DNA from: Fischerella thermalis PCC 7521
Lineage (GTDB): Bacteria > Cyanobacteriota > Cyanobacteriia > Cyanobacteriales > Nostocaceae
NCBI RefSeq assembly: GCF_000317225.1
Contig: NZ_AJLL01000081.1
Location: forward strand, 62,001-126,000
DNA: 64,000 nt
Reading direction: 5' to 3'
The position numbers and the translations under genes were made by a program. Below the pieces are notes generated by a model, which was given only the letters and a program-made list of their open reading frames with translations, did no database searches and had not been told where the DNA came from. Of this stretch, positions 36,706 to 44,423 are shown one piece after another (the first letter of the stretch is position 1; the number at the start of each line of letters is the position of its first letter).

Positions 36706-38798
36706 TTATGATTTTTGTACAAGCGGGAGTGTCACCGTAACAGTAGTTCCTTCGCCAAGTAAAGAATTGACTTCAATCTTACCCTGATGTTTTTGGATAA
36801 TCTGATAGCAAATCCACAATCCTAATCCAGTACCTTTACCCACTTCTTTAGTTGTAAAGAAAGGGTCGAAAATTTTATCTTGGTTTTGTGGTTCAATTCC
36901 GCAACCATTATCTGTAATTCGTACATAAATGCGATTTCCTGCTGCTTTGTTTGTATGAATTAGTATTTGGGGATTGACTTTATTATCTTCCGATGACAAA
37001 TTACTCAAAAATGACTCTTCTAAAGCATCAATTGCATTACTCAAGAGATTCAAAAATACTTGATTTAATTGTGCTGGGTAACACTCAATTAATGGTAGTG
37101 TTTCTTCGTATTCTTTAATTACTTGAATTCCTTCTTTTAAGCGATGATTGAGAATCAACAAAGTACTGTCAATTCCCTCGTGGATATTCACAGCTTTTTT
37201 CTCAGATTCGTCCAGTCGTGAGAAATTTCGTAAAGACAACACAATTTCCCTGATTCGCTGCGCTCCCATTTTCATTGAGGAGAAAATTTTGGGCAAATCT
37301 TCGCTGATATAATCTAGCTCGGTCTTTTCTAGACAAGTTTGAATCGCAGCAGTTGGTTGAGGATATTCTTTTTTGTATAAATGAAGTAATTCTAATAATT
37401 GTTCAATATATTCTTTGGCATAGCTAATATTGCCGTAGATAAAACTAATAGGATTATTTATTTCATGAGCAACTCCCGCTACCATATTACCCAGTGAAGA
37501 CATTTTTTCGGTTTGAATTAACTGTGCTTGAGTTTGCTGAAGTTCTTGAATAGCATAGCTAAGTTGATCGTAAGCTAAATTTAATTCCTGATTTTTTTGT
37601 AAAAGTTGGTGAGTGCGTTCTTCAACTCGCTTTTCTAAAGTTGTACGAGCTTGTTCTAATTCTTGAGTGTATTCTGCAACTCGCCGAATTAAGCTATTAA
37701 GAGAAGTAGCTAAAATTCCCACTTCATCATTTCTTGTTACAGGAGCTTGCAAATCAAAATTCCCTTCCTGAGTAGCTTTTTGAGCAACTCTCGCCACAGT
37801 CAATAAAGGTCCAGAAATATTTCGCGCTATATTCTTACCCACCAAGGTACAAATCAAACACCCCACTAGGAAAAAACCCCACAATCTTAACCATAAATAC
37901 TGTACTGTATGGTTAAGATCAGCAAGCGATTTTAGCAATACCACTGTTAAAGAGGTGTTGCTTAGTCCAGGTAGAAAAATACTTTTGGCTACATAGTGCT
38001 TATTTGTAAGTAAGATGCGCATTGGTGGAACAGAAGTAGGTGGTAACTGCCAATTTCTATGAGTGACTGATGTTAATGTAGAAACAACAACTGTTTTATC
38101 TTTGTTGAATACAATCAAGTACTCATCTTTGGCTGCTATTAGACTTTTGAGGAATTCGTTATTGATGAGAATACCAATTTCAACTGCACCAATCACTTCT
38201 TCTTCGTTAGACTTAATTGGAGCTGTACCTACTAAAACTAACTGTGTTTGTCCTCGTTGTTTTTCAACACTGACTACATCTAAAGGGTACATCCCACCCA
38301 ATGCTTGAGAAATAGTTGTTCTATCTTCTAATCTCTCAGATCTAGCACTACTCCACCATTTTGATTGACAACCTTGATCAGGTCTAATCCCAAATTAGTC
38401 TTATGTGAAACTAATATTTTCAGCAGTGCTTGAGTATCTTTCTGTTGCAGTATGGTACGCACATCATTTCGTTCTGCTATTAGCTGCACCCAAGAACCCA
38501 AGTCTTGTTTTTCTGTTTGCAACTCTTGCAAAATCACCGCTGCGCCTGATGCAACAGAATTTTTGATCTGGTGTTCCATTCGGCTGGTAAACCAAAAAGC
38601 AAAGCTAATCACAGCTACCACCATAATGCTAAAGAATACCAGCATAAAGGGCATGATAATTCTTTGGCTTAAAGGTAGTTTTGAGTAACTAGCTTGCAAC
38701 CTCACACCCCGTCCCACTATTTGCGGGTTAGATTGTTGCTCAGTACTTTGATTGAAAAAGCTGAAGAGTGGCATTTGAGTATTAGTATCATTCAGCAC
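36706..38798 (-). pseudogene. Sensor histidine kinase interrupted by a frameshift
   Basis: Two consecutive frames together make one kinase. 38328-38798 codes for the N-terminal 156 residues with TM1 (about 48-72) and the first part of an extracytoplasmic sensor region. 36706 to about 38340 codes for the rest: sensor, TM2, HAMP, coiled coil, H-box GVAHEINNPISF (His about 279 counted from its internal Met), N-box and [14 protein letters not shown] ATPase motifs. The break falls where ...GGVVLDLRD-stop meets, in the -1 frame, SERLEDRTTISQAL. Everything else is intact, so this is a recent mutation, a sequencing error, or two overlapping subunits. Confidence 0.8.
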
Positions 38799-39040
38799 CA
38801 GAACAATTGGTAGCTAGAAGTTATAGAGCCGCAACTCCAACTCCCTAAATTGTTACTTGTTTATTTTGAGTAAATAAATTTTTGATTCCAAAATTAATTT
38901 TTATACTTAAATCAATTAAGCTTTAAATAATATTGTAAAAATGTCTTCGCTGTCAAACTTACGTTGAGAAAAGTAAGTTTTAACACCTCGCTATCATTGC
39001 ACACCAACTTTATTGTGGGGTGGTGGGGTGATGGGGAGTG
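38799..39040. other. AT-rich region upstream of the kinase
   Basis: The first 200 bases are AT-rich and would contain the minus-strand kinase promoter; no clear motif is seen. Confidence 0.35.
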
Positions 39041-39120
39041 TGGGGAGTATGAGGGGTGTGGGGAGTATGAGGGGTGTGGGGAGTATGAGGGGTGTGAGGA
39101 GTATGAGGGGTGTGAGGGGT
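39041..39120. repeat. G-rich 18-bp tandem repeat
   Basis: The unit GGGGAGTATGAGGGGTGT is repeated about four times (starts near 39042, 39060, 39078, 39096) with single-base changes. It is similar in composition to the array at 27774. It is followed by TAACTACTAACCAC-type repeat to about 39178. Confidence 0.85.
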
Positions 39121-39315
39121 TAATAATAAATTAATTACTAACTAAATAACTGCTAACCACTAACAACCAACAACCAAGCATTTACTATAATTTACATAAT
39201 CTTTGTAAAAACCGTTAAACTTCATTGCAAACCTAACAAGCCAGGTAAAATGACATGATAAGTTTTGATAGTGTGAATTCAGTAACTTAGGGATTAACAA
39301 ACAAAGGAGAAAACA

Positions 39316-39531
39316 GTGGCGATGGAATCACAGTTCCTCAAGGGTACAAATGTAATCGTTGAAGAAGACTTTAGTGAATATGTTGCCCACCTCCAAATGC
39401 ACATGGCTCTGCAAGCTCGTAATTTGGTTCCATCCCTGAAGCAAACACAGGTAGACAGCCGAGAGCAATTACTCCATCAAACCCAAGCTAATTTTGAAAA
39501 ACTAATTTCTCGTTCTCGCCGAGCTATCTAG
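39316..39531 (+). CDS. Small conserved-type protein, 71 aa
   Basis: The product MAMESQFLKGTNVIVEEDFS... is mostly helical, with a Met/His-rich AHLQMHMALQARN stretch and a basic end (ISRSRRAI). The start is GTG with AAAGGAG six bases upstream; an ATG two codons later is the alternative. I do not know its function. Its strong ribosome site and long leader suggest it is well expressed. Confidence 0.7.
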   Translation: MAMESQFLKGTNVIVEEDFSEYVAHLQMHMALQARNLVPSLKQTQVDSREQLLHQTQANFEKLISRSRRAI

Positions 39532-39728
39532 CTCATAATCTATACAAATCTTCAATAAAATTTAAATAAAATCAAAGCAGAACTTGTTGAGCCTAGGCTA
39601 ATGTAGTCATCAACTAGTCTGCTTTTTAGTATTGAGTTGTGAAAATCACTCTTTTGGAGCAATAGAAAGGGGTGGAAAGCCGTTAATATTAATGCAGCAG
39701 TACCTCTGTTTCTGTTATTTAAGGCGCA

Positions 39729-40991
39729 ATGGCGGCTCGAATGAAAATGAATTCATTACTTCAGAAAAATCTTAGCGTTGTGATCCGACCAATCCAATAT
39801 CGAGATTTGGATAGTATTGGACGTCTAGCTCTAGATTCATTCGCAGCTAAAACCAGAAAAGGAGCCGATTTTGCTATGCGGCAAATGCAATGGCTGCGCC
39901 GCTGGTATGGATTGTTGAAATTTTTAAGTTGGTTTCCCAACCCATTACAGTACATTTTCTGTGGTTATGTAGCAGAACAGGGGCGATCGCTTTTAGGAAT
40001 GATCCAAGTCTCGCCATTTAATCGTACGCGTAGCACTTGGCGCGTAGACCGTGTGATTCTAGAGCGTGCTGCCGATAAGCAAGGAATTGGCTCGCAGCTT
40101 TTGCGTTACTGCTTTGAGTCAATTTTAGAGGCTCGGACTTGGATATTAGAAGTAAACATCAACGATACAGAAGCACTGGCACTGTATCGACAAAACGGTT
40201 TTCAGCGTCTGGCTGAAATGACCTATTGGGAAATTAAACCAGAACTGCTAGCTGAATTGGCGCAGGTTAACCCAGACTTGCCTAATTTGCTGCCTATAAG
40301 TAACGCTGATGCTCAGCTGCTATATCAGCTAGATACAGCATCAATGCCGCCTTTGGTACGGCAGGTATTTGACCGCCAAACCGATGACTTTAAAACCAAC
40401 TTATTTAGTGCCTTGGTTGATGCTGTCAAACAATGGGTGACTAAAACAGAAGTAGTAACTGGTTACGTGTTTGAACCCCAACGTAAAGCAGCGATCGGTT
40501 ATTTTCAGATTATGCTAGACCGCAAAGGTGAAGAACCACATTGGGCGACGTTAACAGTCCACCCAGCATACACTTGGCTGTATCCAGAGTTGTTGACTCA
40601 ACTTGCTCGTATTGCCCAGGATTTTCCTCAGCAACCATTGCAACTAGCTTCGGCAGACTATCAACCAGAAGGAGAAGAGTATTTAGAACAAATAGGAGCA
40701 AGTCGTATAGAACACACTCTAATTATGTCTCGCTCGGTGTGGCATAAAGTACGAGAATCTAAATTTGTCTCATTGGAAGGAATTCAGTTACCCGAAGTAC
40801 TACAAGGTCTGCAACCAGCACGCAAACCCATACCAGGGGGAATGTCATGGTTACCACCACATCAGCAAACTTCTCCAGACAGACCAGCACAACCCAATCC
40901 ATCAAAAGAAACTATTTCCTTTTCTTGCAAAAATTCTCACCTGGAACCATTTTGTCAGCCAGACTCAGCTGATGGACAACAGCAGGAGTAG
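39729..40991 (+). CDS. GNAT-family N-acetyltransferase
   Basis: The 420-residue protein has an N-terminal GNAT domain (about residues 18-170: VIRPIQYRDLDSIGRLALDS, then the acetyl-CoA loop ADKQGIGSQLLRYC and ALYRQNGFQRLAEMTYW). A second half probably represents a degenerate repeat of the fold (GYFQIMLDRKGEEPHWATLTV). The C-terminus is Pro/Gln/Ser rich. The acceptor is unknown. Its end overlaps the likely ruvX start by 20 bases, implying translational coupling. Confidence 0.85.
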   Translation: MAARMKMNSLLQKNLSVVIRPIQYRDLDSIGRLALDSFAAKTRKGADFAMRQMQWLRRWYGLLKFLSWFPNPLQYIFCGYVAEQGRSLLGMIQVSPFNRTRSTWRVDRVILERAADKQGIGSQLLRYCFESILEARTWILEVNINDTEALALYRQNGFQRLAEMTYWEIKPELLAELAQVNPDLPNLLPISNADAQLLYQLDTASMPPLVRQVFDRQTDDFKTNLFSALVDAVKQWVTKTEVVTGYVFEPQRKAAIGYFQIMLDRKGEEPHWATLTVHPAYTWLYPELLTQLARIAQDFPQQPLQLASADYQPEGEEYLEQIGASRIEHTLIMSRSVWHKVRESKFVSLEGIQLPEVLQGLQPARKPIPGGMSWLPPHQQTSPDRPAQPNPSKETISFSCKNSHLEPFCQPDSADGQQQE

Positions 40992-41520
40992 TTGTGTGGA
41001 TATTGAACAAGGACAAGGAAGTAATCTTTCTCCCCTGTCTCCTCCCTCTTGTGTGTCTTACCTTAACTCTAAATATGTTTCTGCTTTAGGGTTAGATGTC
41101 GGTCGTAAACGTATTGGTGTGGCGGGGTGCGATCGCTTAGGGTTAATAGCCACTGGCATTACGACTGTCGAGCGCACATCTTTTGGGCAAGTTGTGGAAC
41201 AAATACAAAAACTAGTCAATGAAAGAGAAGTACAAGTTTTAGTCGTCGGTTTACCCTATTCCATGGACGGTTCTTTGGGGTTTCAAGCCAAACAAGTGCA
41301 AAAGTTTGCCACACGATTAGGCAAAGTTCTGAAGCTGCCTGTAGAGTATGTAGATGAGCGATTAACCTCTTTTCAAGCAGAGCAGTTGCTCATTGCTGAA
41401 AACCGCTCTCCATCACGCCATAAAGCTTTAATTGACCGTAAGGCAGCAGCTTTAATTTTGCAGCAATGGTTAGATACACGGCGAGCTGGCTTACAATCTA
41501 CAGAATTATCTGCTGAGTAA
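40972..41520 (+). CDS. ruvX: Holliday junction resolvase-like protein RuvX/YqgF
   Basis: From ATG at 40972 the product is 182 residues; GTG at 40996 would also serve. The core starts ALGLDVGRKRIGVAGCD (catalytic Asp), includes LVVGLPYSMDGSLG and YVDERLTSFQAE, and ends with DRKAAALILQQWLD, the standard YqgF nuclease motifs. In bacteria it works in 16S rRNA 5'-end processing or DNA repair. About 40 N-terminal residues are Ser/Pro-rich and look repeat-derived. It overlaps the preceding GNAT gene. Confidence 0.9.
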   Translation: MDNSRSSCVDIEQGQGSNLSPLSPPSCVSYLNSKYVSALGLDVGRKRIGVAGCDRLGLIATGITTVERTSFGQVVEQIQKLVNEREVQVLVVGLPYSMDGSLGFQAKQVQKFATRLGKVLKLPVEYVDERLTSFQAEQLLIAENRSPSRHKALIDRKAAALILQQWLDTRRAGLQSTELSAE

Positions 41521-41640
41521 GCATACCTTGTCGCATGATATTCTGAAATCTGTTAGCCAGCAAAGGTAGGAAACAATTGAAGGTTAAAGAGAAACAGGGA
41601 ACGGAAAAAGGGTAATTAGGATATCGCTCATTTTTTCAAC

Positions 41641-41670
41641 CCCTAATCCCTAATCCCTAATCCCTAATCC
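41641..41670. repeat. CCCTAAT heptamer array
   Basis: CCCTAAT repeats in perfect tandem at 41641, 41648, 41655 and 41662. Similar imperfect sequence precedes nifD (6675-6712) and follows nifN. Confidence 0.8.
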
Positions 41671-41721
41671 CCTTTCCCCCTCTATCAAGTAGCTGGTAGT
41701 CATACAGTTTATATCTCGGCT

Positions 41722-42294
41722 ATGTCTTTTTCTTATTTTTCGGACGAACACGATCGCGAATCTGCTGGCACCATCACTTTGAGCGATGACAAAGGGCGAT
41801 CGCTCGAATGTTACATTGAGCATTCACTAGAAGTAAATGGGCAAGGATACTTTTTGCTTCTTCCTGTTGACTCACCTGTAGAAATCTTTGCGTGGCAAGG
41901 TGAGGAAGAAGAAGAAGAGGCTGTTCTCGTAGAAGATGATGCCACGATCGAACAAATTTTTGGCACTGCCCAAGCTGTACTATCGGAGCAAAATCTAGTC
42001 CTCAAAAATACAGCTTATGCTTTAACTGTTGCAGGTGAACTACCGCCAGTTGAAGAATCAGAATTGTTCACTTTAGAAATCGAAGACGAACAATCAGATT
42101 TGGAACCAGAGCAATTACAATTGCTAGCTAGCTTTTACCATGAAGAGCAGGAGTATGCAATTTATACCCCTCTTGATCCACTGCTGTTTTTTGCACGGAT
42201 ATCTAAAACTGGTAAACCTGAATTGCTTTCGCCAGAAGAATTCCGTCAAGTGCAACCGCTCTTAGAAGAGCATTTGTTTAATGGAGTTGAATAA
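41722..42294 (+). CDS. DUF3727 domain protein
   Basis: The 190-residue acidic product shows DKGRSLECYIEHSLEVNGQG and LLLPVDSPVEIFAWQ, then an acidic linker (EEEEEEAVLVEDDA) and a second related half (LLASFYHEEQEYAIYTPLDP). This is the layout of cyanobacterial and plastid DUF3727 (DUF1292-like) proteins; function unknown. The order ruvX - DUF3727 - yqeG is seen in other cyanobacteria to my knowledge. Confidence 0.85.
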   Translation: MSFSYFSDEHDRESAGTITLSDDKGRSLECYIEHSLEVNGQGYFLLLPVDSPVEIFAWQGEEEEEEAVLVEDDATIEQIFGTAQAVLSEQNLVLKNTAYALTVAGELPPVEESELFTLEIEDEQSDLEPEQLQLLASFYHEEQEYAIYTPLDPLLFFARISKTGKPELLSPEEFRQVQPLLEEHLFNGVE

Positions 42295-42503
42295 AATTAA
42301 AAATTCAAAACAAAAACGGCAATATTTAGTCTCTACATGAGGAATTTTTAATTATTATTAACTATGGGCATAAGCATTTGACAGTCTTTTTGCCAAATGT
42401 TTTAGCTATTGCATAGATTTCTGAGAAATTATGTCTATAGTCCAGTGTCCATAGTCAAGAGTTATTTACTAGTGACCATTGACCATTGACTTCTGCCTAA
42501 ACT

Positions 42504-43049
42504 ATGCGCTGGAACAACCTCCTACAGCCTGATTTAATTTTGGAAGGTTCAGTGTTGAATCTCACACCTGGTATTATCCAACAATATGGGCTGAAGGGGC
42601 TGGTGTTGGATGTAGATGAAACATTAGTACCAATTAGAGTAGTATCGGCTTCAGCAGAACTACGAAATTGGGTTCAGGAAATCCGTCAGGTAGCAACTCT
42701 GTATCTTGTAAGCAATAATTTAAGTGAAGCCCGCATCGGTAATATTGCTCAGTCATTGGATTTACCTTACTACTTGGGCGCTGCTAAACCCTCACGACGT
42801 AAGATCAGAGCAGCACTCAATGCCATGAGTTTGCCCGCGGAACAAGTCGCAATGGTGGGCGATCGCTTATTTACCGATGTGTTAGCTGGTAATCGACTGG
42901 GAATGTTTACGATTTTGGTTGAACCAATAGTCCATCCTGATGTTGCTTTGCGCTCCCACCCACTCCGTAACTTTGAAGTTTGGATATCTGAAATTATGGG
43001 AGCCTCCATCAGCCCAGCAAAACGCCGATTTACAAAGCTTCACAAATAG
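42504..43049 (+). CDS. YqeG-type HAD phosphatase
   Basis: The 181-residue protein has HAD motif I as LVLDVDETLVPI (Asp nucleophile, about residue 36), motif II LYLVSNN, a lysine in AAKPSRRKI, and motif IV MVGDRLFTDVLAGNRLG. The YqeG/GEP4 family includes phosphatidylglycerophosphate phosphatase, so a role in phosphatidylglycerol synthesis for thylakoids is possible. The assignment to substrate is inference. The gene follows DUF3727 at about 200 bases. Confidence 0.87.
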   Translation: MRWNNLLQPDLILEGSVLNLTPGIIQQYGLKGLVLDVDETLVPIRVVSASAELRNWVQEIRQVATLYLVSNNLSEARIGNIAQSLDLPYYLGAAKPSRRKIRAALNAMSLPAEQVAMVGDRLFTDVLAGNRLGMFTILVEPIVHPDVALRSHPLRNFEVWISEIMGASISPAKRRFTKLHK

Positions 43050-43292
43050 TCAGGAAAGTAAATCTAAAGAAAAAATTAAAAAATCTTTGTTTACTACAAA
43101 AATAGGGGATCATTTACCTATAGATAACATTGGGGTCAGCAAAATAAAGACCCTAAATATAACAAGTAAGCTAAAAACTGATAAAGTGTCAGCTCCTGTT
43201 TACATGAGTTGGCACTTTATGCTATTTAACAGTGATTAATAGATTTCTAAACATAACAATAAACGTGTTTGAGACGCAGATCTCAAATATTC
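43050..43292. other. Intergenic stretch
   Basis: AT-rich; contains an imperfect hairpin AAAACTGATAAAGTGTCAGC near 43173-43200. No gene assigned. Confidence 0.35.
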
Positions 43293-43405
43293 AAAAAACC
43301 GCCTGCAATTTAAACCGCAGTCTCATAGCTTTCTGCTGTTTGATTTATTTGACTCGTCTTCAGACGACTTTAGCTATGAAGCTCAGGATTTAAACCCTCA
43401 GCCGT
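43293..43405. repeat. Foldback dispersed element (REP-like)
   Basis: Outer arms CTGCAATTTAAACCGCAG (43303-43320) and CTCAGGATTTAAACCCTCAG (43382-43401) each fold on themselves. Between them CATAGC (43324-43329) pairs with GCTATG (43373-43378), and the centre contains CGTCT-TC-AGACG (43355-43366). The arrangement of a palindrome flanked by hairpins is typical of non-autonomous REP/MITE elements in cyanobacteria. Confidence 0.65.
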
Positions 43406-43597
43406 ATATTGAAAAAAATAGGGATGCTCCCGTTTGAGATTCGTTGCATATCTTGGGCATGATTACAAGATTTACCAAATGATTATTTGGCTATATGCTT
43501 AGTAATATGCTCAAGTTGTTAGATTTGTAAAAGTACAACTAGACAACTAACTCGGTTAAGCTATTGTTGATGAGTATTTAGGGGAAAGTAGAGCTTT
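43406..43597. other. Upstream region of bluB
   Basis: AT-rich; a GGGGAAAGTAG ribosome-site region lies at the end. I do not see a cobalamin riboswitch. Confidence 0.35.
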
Positions 43598-44206
43598 ATG
43601 GAGTTGGAACAGTGTTTGAAGCTGAGGCGTGATACACGGCATTTCCTAAAAGACGATGTCCCTGAAACTGTATTGAAAAAAGCGCTAACTGCTGCTCACT
43701 GCGCTCCCTCAGTTGGTTTGAGTGAACCTTGGCGATTTGTGGTAGTCCGTAATCAACAGACTAAGGCAATACTCAAGCAATCTTTTTTGAAAATCAGGGC
43801 AAAAGCAGAAGCAAATCTGGCAAATGAGCAAGACAAGCTCAAGCTTCATAAAAGTCTGAAGCTAGAAGCGATTGAAGATGCTCCGATCGGTTTAGCAGTA
43901 TTTTGCGAGTACCCTAAAGAAAACTACACAATAGGCACTGTTTGGACTGATGAAACGTTGAAATGGAGCTGTGTGTGCGCGATCCAAAATCTTTGGCTGT
44001 CCCTAACAGAGCAAGGATACAGTGCGGGTTGGGTTTCCATTCTCGATTATGACCAACTCAAACAAGTACTTAGTGTTCCTGATGATTGGGAACCACTAGG
44101 TTATCTTTGTATAGGAAAACCTGCTACCGACTATGATGGACAACCAATGCTGGAACAAGTTGGTTGGAAACAACGTTGTTCAGAGCCTGTGGTGATTTAC
44201 AGATAA
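43598..44206 (+). CDS. bluB: 5,6-dimethylbenzimidazole synthase BluB
   Basis: The 202-residue nitroreductase-fold protein shows BluB-specific blocks: RRDTRHFLKDDVPETVL, AAHCAPSVGLSEPWRFV, TDETLKWSCVCAIQNLWLS, GWVSILD, and YLCIGKPATDYDGQPMLEQ. BluB cuts FMNH2 to form DMB, the lower ligand of true vitamin B12. Most cyanobacteria make pseudocobalamin with adenine and lack DMB synthesis, so presence of bluB is notable. A general nitroreductase is the alternative, but the motif match favours BluB. Confidence 0.85.
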   Translation: MELEQCLKLRRDTRHFLKDDVPETVLKKALTAAHCAPSVGLSEPWRFVVVRNQQTKAILKQSFLKIRAKAEANLANEQDKLKLHKSLKLEAIEDAPIGLAVFCEYPKENYTIGTVWTDETLKWSCVCAIQNLWLSLTEQGYSAGWVSILDYDQLKQVLSVPDDWEPLGYLCIGKPATDYDGQPMLEQVGWKQRCSEPVVIYR

Positions 44207-44423
44207 TCAGTTATCAGTTAATATCAAGTCTATTGCCTATTGCCTAGTATCGGTTATTGGGCATCGGGCATAGGAAAATGAATAGTTAGTATCTTTATTA
44301 CCCATTACCCACTACCAATTACCAGCCCACGCGACAATAAAATTATGGCGTTGCTGAATTTGGTCATGAATTGTGTTTGTCTACATTTTGTAGAGACGTA
44401 GCAATGCTACGTTTCTACACACC
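44207..44423. repeat. Repeats downstream of bluB and pgpH-like genes
   Basis: CCTATTGCC/GGGCATCGGG-type and CCATTACC repeats precede a palindromic dispersed repeat at 44390-44418 (GTAGAGACGTAGC-AAT-GCTACGTTTCTAC), which may terminate both converging transcripts. Confidence 0.6.

Noticed and set aside
41641-41670. Telomere-like CCCTAA repeats
   Set aside because: The unit is a heptamer (CCCTAAT), internal on a bacterial chromosome, and similar short heptamer arrays are common in this genome.
43406-43597. Cobalamin riboswitch upstream of bluB
   Set aside because: No B12-box-like GCCACTG element or matching stems could be found.
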